The notes under the pieces were generated by a model. The model was not told the origin of the DNA and did no database searches. It saw nothing but the letters and a program-made list of their open reading frames with translations. This document shows positions 31,344 through 42,317 of a stretch of 64,000 bases of DNA, piece after piece. The first letter of the stretch is position 1. Every line of letters starts with the position of its first letter. Origin of the DNA: Oscillospiraceae bacterium (GTDB lineage Bacteria > Bacillota > Clostridia > Oscillospirales > CAG-272); NCBI GenBank assembly GCA_015065385.1, contig SVQK01000097.1, positions 55,516 to 119,515 of the forward strand, written 5' to 3'. The translations under genes and the position numbers were made by a program.

Positions 31344-31639
31344 ACGTTGACACTCCATTTCCCCGCCAGCATCGGCTGCGGTATGACAAATCCCCGGCGT
31401 CCGGCATGGGCTCGCGGCCTCGGAAAAGCGCCGGGCGCGTCGGATTGCTGATCCGATTCGGGACGGGACACGGACTGCGAACGTCCATTCCCCGTCAATT
31501 CTATTATATATAAAATCCGCATCCTGTCAAGGGATTTCTGGTGATTTTCTTCAAAGAATGAATCCGCTTCCAAAAACCGCCTCGGACATGGCCCGCCTCC
31601 CTCCGGAAAAGCCTGCGCGCCGCATTTGCGTCCGCTCTC

Positions 31640-31668
31640 TTGACAAGGCCCATGAAATTGCGTATAAT
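31640..31668 (+). promoter_or_regulatory. Promoter for EP-rich lipoprotein
   Basis: TTGACA-17 bp-TATAAT. Confidence 0.8.
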
Positions 31669-31699
31669 GGAGTCAGTCAACCGGAAGGAGGTTGTGAAA

Positions 31700-32449
31700 A
31701 TGTTCAGAAAAATCCTGATTGCCTGTCTGGCGGGGATCTGCGTCCTGACCTCCGCCGTCTCCTGCGCGAAGGACGAGTGGAAACAGGTCGACGGAGCGCC
31801 CGCAGAGCCTGCGGACAACGCCGCCGATGAGAACGCCGGCGCGGAACAGGCACAAGCCGCCGACGCCGGAGATGCCGCGGAAGCCGAACCGGAAGCCGCG
31901 CCCGAACCGGAACCCGAACCCGCGCCGGAGCCGGAGCCTGAGCCCGAGCCGGAACCCGTCCCCGAAATCGAATACGAGTACGAAACCGTGTTCGAGCTGG
32001 ACTTCTCCACGATGGAAGACACGAACAAGCCTCCGTTCACCAACAACCAGGTCTCCGGCCTGCGGATCGAGGACGGGGTGCTCAAGGGCACGTCCACCGG
32101 CGGCGACCCGTTCATCACCTTCCAGCAGAAGCAGTTCCCCGCGTTTGATTTCAGCGAGGTGCAGCAGATCCAGCTGAAGCTGATGAATTACGGCGACGGG
32201 TATGACGGACAGCTCTTCTTCACCACCGACAGCGTGAGCTGGTCCGAACCCGCCTCCTACCGCTTCTCCATGTATTACAACGGGGACGACGGGGACGACA
32301 ACGACTGGAACGAAATCGATCTCTTCACCGACGAGAGCGCGGACTGGAACGGCACGATCACCAATTTCCGCCTCGACCCGATGGTCACGACGGGCGACTT
32401 CGAGGTGGCCTACATCCGCTTCCTCAAGGTCACCGAAAAGCAGGGCTGA
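31700..32449 (+). CDS. Lipoprotein with (EP)n linker and beta-rich C-terminal domain
   Basis: MFRKILIACLAGICVLTSAVSCAKDE signal peptide with a C-terminal Cys; EPEPEPAPEPEPEPEPEPVPE. Confidence 0.7.
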   Translation: MFRKILIACLAGICVLTSAVSCAKDEWKQVDGAPAEPADNAADENAGAEQAQAADAGDAAEAEPEAAPEPEPEPAPEPEPEPEPEPVPEIEYEYETVFELDFSTMEDTNKPPFTNNQVSGLRIEDGVLKGTSTGGDPFITFQQKQFPAFDFSEVQQIQLKLMNYGDGYDGQLFFTTDSVSWSEPASYRFSMYYNGDDGDDNDWNEIDLFTDESADWNGTITNFRLDPMVTTGDFEVAYIRFLKVTEKQG

Positions 32450-32466
32450 TTCTCCCGTAAACAACA

Positions 32467-32507
32467 CCCGCGGAACGCTTCCTTCCGGAACGCTCCGCGG
32501 GATTTTT
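32467..32507 (+). terminator. Rho-independent terminator
   Basis: CCCGCGGA...TCCGCGGG followed by ATTTTT. Confidence 0.7.
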
Positions 32508-32563
32508 ATGCTGAGACAGCAAATTCCGACAACATTTTGTTTGTTGGCAGAGCAATAATCCGG

Positions 32564-34204
32564 TTACGCCATGTTCCCCTCGCTGTCGGACTCAGCCGAT
32601 TCGCCGGATTCGGGCTGCTGTTCACGGTTCGCACCGGCTGAGGCCGACCGGACGGAGACTGTGGGCGTGAAGGTCACGTTCCCCGCCGCGTCCCGCACCC
32701 GGCAGCAAAGATACTGGACGGCGTACCGGGGATCGGGTCTGGCGGTGAGGGTCGGTTTGTCGTACCCCGCGGCCCATCCGGACATATCCTCCACTCGGTC
32801 CGCCGCCACGCCCCAGTACCATTGGTAGGAATACGGGGCCACACCGCCCGAGACCGCGGTGGTAAGGGTAAAGGATTCGGACGGATCCGCAAGAATCACG
32901 TCAACCGGATCGACCGACGCCCGGAGAAAATCCTTTTTCAGCTTTACCCGGTCCGTAACGCTCTTCGTTCCCGCGCTGTCGGTGACGATACAGTACACCG
33001 TGACCTCCTCGCTCTGGGAAAGCAGCTGCTCGGCGTCGTTCACATTCAGCGTGTTCGTCGTCTCGGAGGAAATCTGCTGGATGCTGACGGTCCGGGAGGA
33101 AAGCTCCTCGCGCCAGTCGTAGACGTAGGGAGGCCGGCCGCCGATGATCTCCGCGGAGAACGAAACGGCGGTATCCCCCGGCATCCGCAGTGCCCGGTCT
33201 TCCGGCTGTTTCAGCACCCGGAGCGCGTCAGAATAGGGCGTCACCCCGGCCTTTTCGGAGCGGGTCGAGCGTCCCTCGCTGTCCGTGACCACGCAGTAGA
33301 CAAACACCGTCTTCGACACGGCGAAGGTGTCCTCCGGGAACGAGACGCTGTAGGTGCTGATCCGCTGTCCGGAGGTCTGGCTGACACTGGTCGGCGGGGA
33401 GTCCGTCTCCTTTTCGGTCACCCACCTGTAGATGTAGGGCGCGCGGCCTCCCGCGATCTCCACGGTAAAGGACGCGGTCTCGTCCTCCGTCATCAGGGCG
33501 ACGGACACCGGATTTTTGACGATCCGGAGCGCGGTGTCCTCCGGGGTTTCTTCCGGGCCGAGGCTCAGGCTCTTCCGCTCGGATTCGAACATCATCCGGG
33601 TGAGGATCGCCGCGACCTCGCTCCGCCTGATGGGATCGGCCGGGTGGCAGAAATGCTCCTCGTCGCCCTGCACCACTCCGGCGCGGTAGAGCTTGTAGAT
33701 CTGCGCCGCCTGCGGGTAGGTCATGGGCACGTCGGGGATCGATCCGTCCGTGACCCTGTTTTTGGCGGAGAGCGCCGAATCGGGTAGGGCGCGGGCGAAA
33801 ATCCCCATGTATCCGGCCCGGTTAATTGACGCGTCCCAGTCGTACTCGCCGGAGATGATGCCCTTCATTCTGGCGTAATCCGCGTAGTTCTTGTACCACG
33901 GATCGCCGTTTGTCAGGTACACATCGCCCGTGAGGTATATCTGATTCATGCAGGCCGCCAGCTTCACGGCCTCCGCCCACGTCAGATATTCGTCCGGACA
34001 GAAGGTCGTTTCGGTCTTGCCGTTGACCAGTCCGCTGTCCGCCGCGATTTTGACGTCGCTGTAATACCACGCCTCGGGGGAGACGTCCGTAAAGCAGAGC
34101 GCTTCCTCCTCCCACGCCGCATCCTCCGCCGCAAAGGACGCGCAGGGAACAAGCCCCGCACAGAACAGGATTGCCAGAGCCAGCGTCACGAAGCGCTTTC
34201 TCAT
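32564..34204 (-). CDS. S-layer homology (SLH) domain protein with Ig-like repeats
   Basis: CFTDVSPEAWYYSDVKIAADSGLVNGKTETTFCPDEYLTWAEAVKL (SLH); three repeats of the GG.APY.Y.W type. Confidence 0.8.
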   Translation of the reverse strand: MRKRFVTLALAILFCAGLVPCASFAAEDAAWEEEALCFTDVSPEAWYYSDVKIAADSGLVNGKTETTFCPDEYLTWAEAVKLAACMNQIYLTGDVYLTNGDPWYKNYADYARMKGIISGEYDWDASINRAGYMGIFARALPDSALSAKNRVTDGSIPDVPMTYPQAAQIYKLYRAGVVQGDEEHFCHPADPIRRSEVAAILTRMMFESERKSLSLGPEETPEDTALRIVKNPVSVALMTEDETASFTVEIAGGRAPYIYRWVTEKETDSPPTSVSQTSGQRISTYSVSFPEDTFAVSKTVFVYCVVTDSEGRSTRSEKAGVTPYSDALRVLKQPEDRALRMPGDTAVSFSAEIIGGRPPYVYDWREELSSRTVSIQQISSETTNTLNVNDAEQLLSQSEEVTVYCIVTDSAGTKSVTDRVKLKKDFLRASVDPVDVILADPSESFTLTTAVSGGVAPYSYQWYWGVAADRVEDMSGWAAGYDKPTLTARPDPRYAVQYLCCRVRDAAGNVTFTPTVSVRSASAGANREQQPESGESAESDSEGNMA

Positions 34205-34390
34205 CTCGTTTCTCCTTTCGGTCCGCATCGATCACACCGTCGAACCGGCGGCGCGGGCGTTTCGCCTCTTTCCGATCCGCGCCGCGGCCGCCGACCGGTT
34301 TCATTCTGTATTATAGCACATCTTTCGGGGAAAGTCACCCGTCTTTTTCTTTTTTCGTTCTGCAAACCCACGGGACCGGCGGCATCCGAA

Positions 34391-34446
34391 GACGCGTCCG
34401 GATGGAAAACCGTGTATTCCCGGCGTAACGGACGCGTGCTTTTTTT
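34391..34446 (+). terminator. Terminator-like hairpin in a divergent intergenic region
   Basis: ACGCGTCCG (34392-34400) / CGGACGCGT (34429-34437) followed by GCTTTTTTT. Confidence 0.5.
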
Positions 34447-34653
34447 CCTCGCCCCTTTACTTTCCCGGAAGAGTATGCTATAATAGTATAATATAGGGTA
34501 ATTGTGGAGCGTATCGGCTGATTGTTCATATATTTTTTACAATTTGCTCTTCGCGCCGCCCGCAACATCCGTGTTCCCCCATGTGTTTACAGGACGAAAC
34601 GCCAAAACAGATCGCGGCTGGGGAACGCGGAACTGATGCTGAGGAGATCCGCC

Positions 34654-35325
34654 ATGGAGAATGTTCGCTTTGTTCCCACTCTGCCGTTCCGGTTCTCGGA
34701 TCGGTTCAGGGCTTTTCTGACCGCGCTCATTTCCATGTCCCGCCGGGTTGAACCGCGCCGCTCCGTGACCAAGCCGATCCCTCCCGCCGCGCCCGAGAAC
34801 GGAGTTCTCCGTGACGCCGCAGAGGACGGGGACCGCGAGGAGATCAACGCGCGCGCGGAGGCCATCCTGACACGGTACGGAAACAGCATCCTGCGCCTCG
34901 CCTACTCCTATCTTCACAATATGGCGGACGCGGAGGAAGTGGTGCAGGACACCCTCGTCCAGTTTTTGAAGACGGCGCCGACCTTCTCGGGCAAGACCCA
35001 TGAGGAGGCGTGGCTCATGCGGGTAGCGGGCAATCTGAGCAAGAACCGGATCCGGTACAACCGCGTGCGATCGACGGACGAGCTGAACGACGAGCTGGTC
35101 GCGGAGGAGCGGGAGGACCTCTCCTTCGTATGGGAGGCGGTGAAATCCCTGCCGGTGAAGTACAGGGAAGTGATCCACCTCTTCTACCACGAGGGCTACA
35201 GCACCGCGGAAATCGCCGGGATCCTCCAGCGCAACGAATCCACGGTCCGCTCTTGCCTGTCGAGGGGACGAGCGCTGCTCAAGGAAATTCTGAAGGAGGC
35301 GTATGACTTTGAAGGGACGATATGA
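34654..35325 (+). CDS. ECF-type sigma-70 family RNA polymerase sigma factor
   Basis: ILRLAYSYLHNMADAEEVVQDTLVQFLK (region 2); LPVKYREVIHLFYHEGYSTAEIAGILQRNESTVRSCLSRGRALLK (region 4). Confidence 0.88.
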   Translation: MENVRFVPTLPFRFSDRFRAFLTALISMSRRVEPRRSVTKPIPPAAPENGVLRDAAEDGDREEINARAEAILTRYGNSILRLAYSYLHNMADAEEVVQDTLVQFLKTAPTFSGKTHEEAWLMRVAGNLSKNRIRYNRVRSTDELNDELVAEEREDLSFVWEAVKSLPVKYREVIHLFYHEGYSTAEIAGILQRNESTVRSCLSRGRALLKEILKEAYDFEGTI

Positions 35326-36001
35326 CGAAATCATGGAAAAAATAACCCTGACGCCGGAGTCCCGCGCGCGCATCCTCGAGAATATCCGCGGCATGGATCT
35401 TTCGTCCTCCGGAGGAAAGAGCGGCACGCCGTACTGGAAACGCATGATGCCCGTCGCGGCGATGGCGGCCCTGGTTCTGACCGGCGTGATCGCTTGGCAG
35501 TGGTGGTCGAAGCCCGTGGTGATCCCCGATTCCGGCGACCCGACCTCTCAGGTCCCGCTGTCCCCGGGCGACGAGGATCCCGGGAACGCCCAGACGGTGG
35601 TCCGGGAGGCACAGAGCGCGGCCGAGCTGGAAACGCTCATGGGATTCCCGGTGGACGAGCCCTCGGGCCTGCCCTTTGCGGTCGAACGCACGGTATATAA
35701 AGCGTACTGGTACGGAATGGCGGAAGTGACTGCTTCGGGCGGCGGCCACAGCGCAAAGCTCCGCAAGCAGCCGGGGGAAGCCGACGTATCCGGAACAGCC
35801 GGAGCGGAATACCCCGCCATGACGGAGATCGAGCTCGGCGGCGCGGCGGTTTCGCTCAAGGGCATTCAAGCCGGGGAGCAGTACAACCTCGCCGTGTGGC
35901 AGTTCAGCGGGTATTCCTACTCCCTCGAGCTTTCGGGCGGCGCGGACGCGGACACCTTCGCCTCCGTGATCCGGGCGACGGTCCCGGGAATGGACAACTG
36001 A
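35303..36001 (+). CDS. Membrane protein, putative anti-sigma factor (DUF4367-like)
   Basis: Overlaps sigma gene; single TM (MMPVAAMAALVLTGVIAWQWW); C-terminal AELETLMGFPVDEPSGLPFAVERTVYKAYWYGMAEV. Confidence 0.6.
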   Translation: MTLKGRYDEIMEKITLTPESRARILENIRGMDLSSSGGKSGTPYWKRMMPVAAMAALVLTGVIAWQWWSKPVVIPDSGDPTSQVPLSPGDEDPGNAQTVVREAQSAAELETLMGFPVDEPSGLPFAVERTVYKAYWYGMAEVTASGGGHSAKLRKQPGEADVSGTAGAEYPAMTEIELGGAAVSLKGIQAGEQYNLAVWQFSGYSYSLELSGGADADTFASVIRATVPGMDN

Positions 36002-36010
36002 ACATCGGGC

Positions 36011-36040
36011 GGCGGATTCTTCGGAGTCCGCCTTTTTTTG
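36011..36040 (+). terminator. Rho-independent terminator
   Basis: GGCGGATTCTTCGGAGTCCGCC followed by TTTTTTT. Confidence 0.7.
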
Positions 36041-36175
36041 CGCTTCGAACACGCTTTTTTCTCCGGTTCAACCGCCGGTTGTTTTTCATCCTCCCCCTTC
36101 TCCCGAACGTCGCTTGCGGACAGGGACGGGGGGTGGTATAATCAAGGGGAAATCCATCGTCACAGGAGGCGCGGT

Positions 36176-37150
36176 ATGATCGACAAGATCCATTTCGGAA
36201 AGCGGGCGGGAAGCCTGCGCAGAAAGCTCGGGATCACGCAGACGGAGCTGGCGGAGAGGCTCGGTGTGACGCCTCAGGCGGTGAGCAAATGGGAGGTGGG
36301 TTCCGCCCTTCCCGACATCGAATCCCTCCTTGCCCTCTCCCATCTCTTCGGACGCTCCGTGAACACCCTGCTCGAGGACGAAGATCCGATGGCAAAGATG
36401 AACGCCGGCGGGGAGATGCGGGATGGCGTGCGGATCTTCACGGGGGAGCGGGATCTCTCCGGATTCGACTCCTTTGTCCGCCATATCGTTCGCAATCAGA
36501 TCATCCCCGAAAGCTGGGAAAGAGCAAATCAACCCGGCCGTCCCTTCGTCTCCGTCGGAAGGCGGATCGCGGAGCGCGGCGGAATGATTCTCGAAATCGG
36601 AGCGGGTCCGGGAGGAGGGTTCATGCCCTATGTCCTGCGGGCCGATCCGGAAGCGTCGGTCATCGTCTCCGATCTTCTGCCCGGAATCGCGGCGGAATGG
36701 AAACGGTTCCTCGACCGCGCGCTCGGATCGCCGAATCTCTGGTACGCCGCCTGCGACTTCACCGCGCTCCCCTTCCCGGACGACAGCTTCGACACCGTCT
36801 CGGACTGCGGCGGGATCGTCAACACGATCGGAGGGGAAAGAAAGGACGCGCTCCGGGAAGCGTACCGGGTCCTGAAACCAGGCGGAGCGCTCGAATCCTT
36901 CGGTGTGTTCGTTCCCCGCGAGGATCTCGCCGCCCTTCCGGATGAGATCCGGTCCGCCCTCGCCGCGCAGTATCCGGACGCCGCGGGAGACCTCTATGCG
37001 GAAACGCTCCTCGCCGGTTTTCGCAGGATCGACAGCGAGGTCGTCGGCGAAACCTGCACGGACAAGGACGACAGCGGATTCGCCGAAGGATGCCGTGCCC
37101 TCGGCGTGAATCTGCGCCGGATCGCCTGCGTCCGCACCTGCGTGAAGTGA
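36176..37150 (+). CDS. XRE HTH fused to SAM-dependent methyltransferase
   Basis: MIDKIHFGKRAGSLRRKLGITQTELAERLGVTPQAVSKWEVG; ILEIGAGPGGGF...LPFPDDSFDTV...AYRVLKPGGALESFGVF. Confidence 0.85.
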   Translation: MIDKIHFGKRAGSLRRKLGITQTELAERLGVTPQAVSKWEVGSALPDIESLLALSHLFGRSVNTLLEDEDPMAKMNAGGEMRDGVRIFTGERDLSGFDSFVRHIVRNQIIPESWERANQPGRPFVSVGRRIAERGGMILEIGAGPGGGFMPYVLRADPEASVIVSDLLPGIAAEWKRFLDRALGSPNLWYAACDFTALPFPDDSFDTVSDCGGIVNTIGGERKDALREAYRVLKPGGALESFGVFVPREDLAALPDEIRSALAAQYPDAAGDLYAETLLAGFRRIDSEVVGETCTDKDDSGFAEGCRALGVNLRRIACVRTCVK

Positions 37151-37210
37151 GTTCCCGCGCAAGTCCGGCTCCATTCGAAAAAACTTTTCAAGTTTTTCGG
37201 TCCCAATTGG

Positions 37211-37239
37211 TTGACAGCTGTTAATTGTACTGATATAAT
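37211..37239 (+). promoter_or_regulatory. Promoter for acyl-CoA ligase
   Basis: TTGACA-17 bp-TATAAT. Confidence 0.8.
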
Positions 37240-37273
37240 TACCGTGTACAACAACAGACTGGAGGCCGCATTC

Positions 37274-39025
37274 ATGAAGGAACTGAAAAACTATCCCCTT
37301 TACGAAGTCACCCCCGTCCACTCCGTGCGGGAGCTTCTGACCATGGCGGAGGAGGAGGCCGGAGATAAGATCGCGTTCCGGTTCCGCGCAGACGAGGAGA
37401 CCATCCGCGACGTCACCTACCGGGAATTCGTCCGGGACGTGAACGCGCTCGGATCCGCCCTCACCGAAAAGGGGCTCGTCGGCGACCACATCGCGCAGAT
37501 CGGCGAGAACAGCTACCGCTGGATCACCGTCTACCTGACCGTTCTGCAGGGGGACGGCGTGTATGTCCCCGTGGACAAGGATCTGCCCGAATCCGATATC
37601 ATCAACATTCTCTGTCACAGCGATTCCACGGTCCTCTTCTTCACCCCGAAATACGACGACCTGATCCGTCAGAACGCGGACGGCGCGCTGTCAAGGATCA
37701 AGCTCTTCGTCCGGGTGGTGAATGACGAACACGCGTCGGCCGAGGAGTGCCGCGCGCCGTGGTTCGGGAACAGCCCGCGCTTTACTTCCTATCAGGAGCT
37801 TCTCGCCCGCGGCCATGAGCTGCTGGATCAGGGCTACGCCTACTACGCCGGGCATCAGAGCGGGGAATACGATCTGAAAATGATCGTCTACACCTCCGGC
37901 ACTACCGGAATGGCGAAGGGCGTCATGCTCTCCGAACACAACCTCGTCTCCATCGTCTACTACGGGCTGCAGGTCTCGACGGTCTACGATACCTGCCTCT
38001 CCGTCCTGCCCTATCACCACACCTACGAGGCCGTGGCGGGGATCCTCGTCTCGCTCCATCACCACTCCACCATCTGCATCAACGACAGCCTCAGCAACGT
38101 TCTGAAAAACCTCAATCTCTACAAGCCGGATTATATCTATCTCGTGCCCGCCTTCGCCGAGGTCTTCTACCGGAAGATCTGGTCCACCGCGGCGAAAACC
38201 GGAAAGGAAGCCGGTCTGAAAGCGCTCATCAAGACCTCGAACGGCATGCGGAAGATGGGCGTCGATTTGCGGAAGAAATTCTTCAAGACGATCCACGAGT
38301 CCTTCGGCGGGAATCTGCGCAAGATCGTCTGCGGCGGCGCGCCCATCCGTCCCGAGGTCGGCGAGTTCTTCGACTCCATCGGGATCGATTTGATCAACGG
38401 CTACGGCATCACCGAATGTTCTCCCCTCGTGGCGGCGAACCGGGACTATTTCAACGACTGGAACACCGTCGGCTCTCCCCTTCCCTGCATCGAACTGAAA
38501 TTCGACGACGTGACGCCCGAGGGCATCGGCGAGATCTGCGTCAAGGGCGACATCGTCATGCTCGGGTACTACAAGCAGCCCGAGGCGACGAAGGACGTTC
38601 TGACCGAGGACGGCTGGTTCTCGACCGGCGACTACGGCATGATGAACGAGCGCGGCCAGCTGATCATCACAGGCCGGAAGAAGAACATCATCGTGCTCGC
38701 CAACGGCAAGAACATCTACCCCGAGGAGATCGAGAACTACATCCAGAACATCCCCTATGTCAAGGAAGTGGTGGTCTACTCCCTCCGGAACGAGCACGGG
38801 GAGGAGACGAAGCTCTGCGCCGAGATCTTCCTGAACGAAGAAAAAGTTCAGGAAATGGGCATCACCGATCCCGCGGCCTCCCTGAAAAAGGACGTCGCGC
38901 AGGCCACCTCGACCCTCCCGTCGTACAAGGCGATCTCCAAGATCGTCATCCGGCAGAAGGAATTCGAGAAGACCACGACGAACAAGATCAAGCGGCAGAG
39001 CATTTCGGGATCGACTGTCGGATAA
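37274..39025 (+). CDS. AMP-dependent (long-chain fatty acid) acyl-CoA ligase
   Basis: MIVYTSGTTGMAKGVMLSEHN, NGYGITECSPLVAANR, ITGRKKNIIVLANGKNIYPEEIE. Confidence 0.93.
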   Translation: MKELKNYPLYEVTPVHSVRELLTMAEEEAGDKIAFRFRADEETIRDVTYREFVRDVNALGSALTEKGLVGDHIAQIGENSYRWITVYLTVLQGDGVYVPVDKDLPESDIINILCHSDSTVLFFTPKYDDLIRQNADGALSRIKLFVRVVNDEHASAEECRAPWFGNSPRFTSYQELLARGHELLDQGYAYYAGHQSGEYDLKMIVYTSGTTGMAKGVMLSEHNLVSIVYYGLQVSTVYDTCLSVLPYHHTYEAVAGILVSLHHHSTICINDSLSNVLKNLNLYKPDYIYLVPAFAEVFYRKIWSTAAKTGKEAGLKALIKTSNGMRKMGVDLRKKFFKTIHESFGGNLRKIVCGGAPIRPEVGEFFDSIGIDLINGYGITECSPLVAANRDYFNDWNTVGSPLPCIELKFDDVTPEGIGEICVKGDIVMLGYYKQPEATKDVLTEDGWFSTGDYGMMNERGQLIITGRKKNIIVLANGKNIYPEEIENYIQNIPYVKEVVVYSLRNEHGEETKLCAEIFLNEEKVQEMGITDPAASLKKDVAQATSTLPSYKAISKIVIRQKEFEKTTTNKIKRQSISGSTVG

Positions 39026-39066
39026 CGGTCTTTCCCCATAAAAAATCATCGCTCGGCAAAAAATAT

Positions 39067-39099
39067 CGCCCGGCAGTCATCCCCTGACATGCCGGGCGT
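39067..39099. terminator. Hairpin between convergent genes
   Basis: CGCCCGGCA...TGCCGGGCG. Confidence 0.55.
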
Positions 39100-39105
39100 A
39101 TCTCT

Positions 39106-40497
39106 TTATAACAGTTCCCTGAATCTTCGTATCCGTGTGAACACGCTGTAATTTGCGTCGTGGAAGTTGGCGGCGCGGTTGAAGGCTGTGCGGCAGAGGA
39201 AGAGGATGTCCTCCCCTTCGATGAAGAAATCCACATACTGGAATCCGACCTCCGCGGGGGAAAGATCCCGGTAATCGAAGAGATCCTTCACCTTCGTCCA
39301 CCGTTCCCCGTCCTCCGAGGCGATCAGGGAGAGCAGGTTCCTCCCGGACGGGTGGTTTTCGTCGAGATAACAGACGATGGAGAGATACCGGCGGCTCACC
39401 GGGTCATAGCGGATTTCAAACTTCGCGTGATTGCCCGGGAAGCGGATCATTTTGTGAAACGCAAGAGGCCGCTCCGGCTCGTCCGGGAAGACCTTCATCA
39501 CGCAGGCCAGCCCGAAGGGAGGATCGCACCCTTCGATCTCATAGCGCATAACGTCGTACAGCCCTCCGTCCGGGAATACCGTGAGGCATCCCTCGATGCA
39601 GCCGGGACTGTTCCCCTTCGCCGCGCCCTCCCATGCGGGATCATAGGGTACGGGCGGCGCGAAGCTCCAGTTTCCCGCGTCGAGCAGATCGGCGTTTTCA
39701 TCGACGGACGCGCACATCGCCGCGTGAGTGCCGGACGCCCACGATCCCCATTCGAGCGTCGCCCAGAGCCGTCCCCCGTACCGCACGACCGGCTGGGGAT
39801 TCTTGTGGACGCCCTTCTGACGGAATCCGCTCGATCCCCGGAGCAGCACTGTCGGCATCCCGAATGTCGCTCCCCCGTCGTCGGACCGGCCGATCAGAAG
39901 ATCCCCGTATTCGGTCGAGCAGGACAGCATATAGAGCGCGCCCCGGTGTACAAACAGCTTGCCCCAGAAGCAGGGGAAGAGCTCCGACACATACCGCCAG
40001 CTCCTCCCGTCGTCGTCCGAGCGGAAAATCAAGGTCAGATCCTGCGGCGCGCCTCCCTGAAACACGTCCATCGAGGCGAGCAGGAACCCGTCCGGATGGC
40101 GCGCGAGGGACGGCGAGCAGAGGCAGTGTCCCGAAAAGGAGTACGCCCCATCCTCGGGATGGAGGTAGTTGACCACGGAATCCCCGGGGACAAATCCGGG
40201 ACGCGCCAGCCGGATGCGGCTGTGAAGATCTCCGGAGGACACCCGGAGCTCATAGTCCGCCCCGTCCTCGAGCCCCGTCAGCTCCGCGCCCGTCCGGTCC
40301 GTTTCCATCGACGCAAAGGGAGAATCCGAGCCCCGCTTTCTCCACTGAACCGCGTACCGCCGGTTTTCTCCCTCAAGCGGCAGCCAGTCCAGTGCGATCC
40401 GGCCCGGACCCGGACAGATCCGGCAGATATAGATTTCCCCCGTGTCAAACAAAAGGGGCTTGTACGGCCTGAAACTCCACTGTGTAACGCCTTTCAT
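39106..40497 (-). CDS. Sialidase/BNR-repeat-like exo-glycosidase family protein
   Basis: FRSDDDGRSWRYVSEL, GRSDDGGATFG, SEDGERWTKV Asp-box repeats; start moved to ATG at 40497. Confidence 0.65.
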   Translation of the reverse strand: MKGVTQWSFRPYKPLLFDTGEIYICRICPGPGRIALDWLPLEGENRRYAVQWRKRGSDSPFASMETDRTGAELTGLEDGADYELRVSSGDLHSRIRLARPGFVPGDSVVNYLHPEDGAYSFSGHCLCSPSLARHPDGFLLASMDVFQGGAPQDLTLIFRSDDDGRSWRYVSELFPCFWGKLFVHRGALYMLSCSTEYGDLLIGRSDDGGATFGMPTVLLRGSSGFRQKGVHKNPQPVVRYGGRLWATLEWGSWASGTHAAMCASVDENADLLDAGNWSFAPPVPYDPAWEGAAKGNSPGCIEGCLTVFPDGGLYDVMRYEIEGCDPPFGLACVMKVFPDEPERPLAFHKMIRFPGNHAKFEIRYDPVSRRYLSIVCYLDENHPSGRNLLSLIASEDGERWTKVKDLFDYRDLSPAEVGFQYVDFFIEGEDILFLCRTAFNRAANFHDANYSVFTRIRRFRELL

Positions 40498-40517
40498 CCG
40501 AAACCCTCCCGATGTTG

Positions 40518-40543
40518 AAAAAGGACCTCGGAGGCCCTTTTTT
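40518..40543 (-). terminator. Terminator of ATP synthase operon
   Basis: AAAAAGGACCTCGGAGGCCCTTTTTT downstream of atpC stop. Confidence 0.55.
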
Positions 40544-40553
40544 GTTTGACCCG

Positions 40554-40877
40554 TCATCCTTTTCCGTCCGGCACATCCGCGCGGTCGGTGAGGATCGTTA
40601 CGCCGTCCCCCGTGATCACGGCAAGCCCTTCTCCGACGGAGCAGGAAAAGATTGTCTTCCCGCCCGAGAGCGCTGTAACCTTTCCCGGCGCAACCGCCAT
40701 CAAAGCGTCCGCATGGCCCCGCCGGATCCCGTAAAGTCCGCCGCTCTTTTTGCCGTCCGCTCCGTCCGGGATGGAAAACCGCACGGATTCGCATTCGATC
40801 CGGAGTTCGTCCCGGTTCGCGGAACAGACGCGCAGGACGACGGCTCCTCCCTTTTCCTTCCGATCGTTCTCCGCCAT
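40554..40877 (-). CDS. atpC: F1Fo ATP synthase epsilon subunit, short (beta-sandwich only)
   Basis: Position after atpD; LRIECESVRFSIPDGADGKKSGGLYGIRRGHADALMAVAPGKV...FSCSVGEGLAVITGDGVTILTD. Confidence 0.7.
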   Translation of the reverse strand: MAENDRKEKGGAVVLRVCSANRDELRIECESVRFSIPDGADGKKSGGLYGIRRGHADALMAVAPGKVTALSGGKTIFSCSVGEGLAVITGDGVTILTDRADVPDGKG

Positions 40878-40880
40878 GGG

Positions 40881-42317
<1,437 letters not shown>

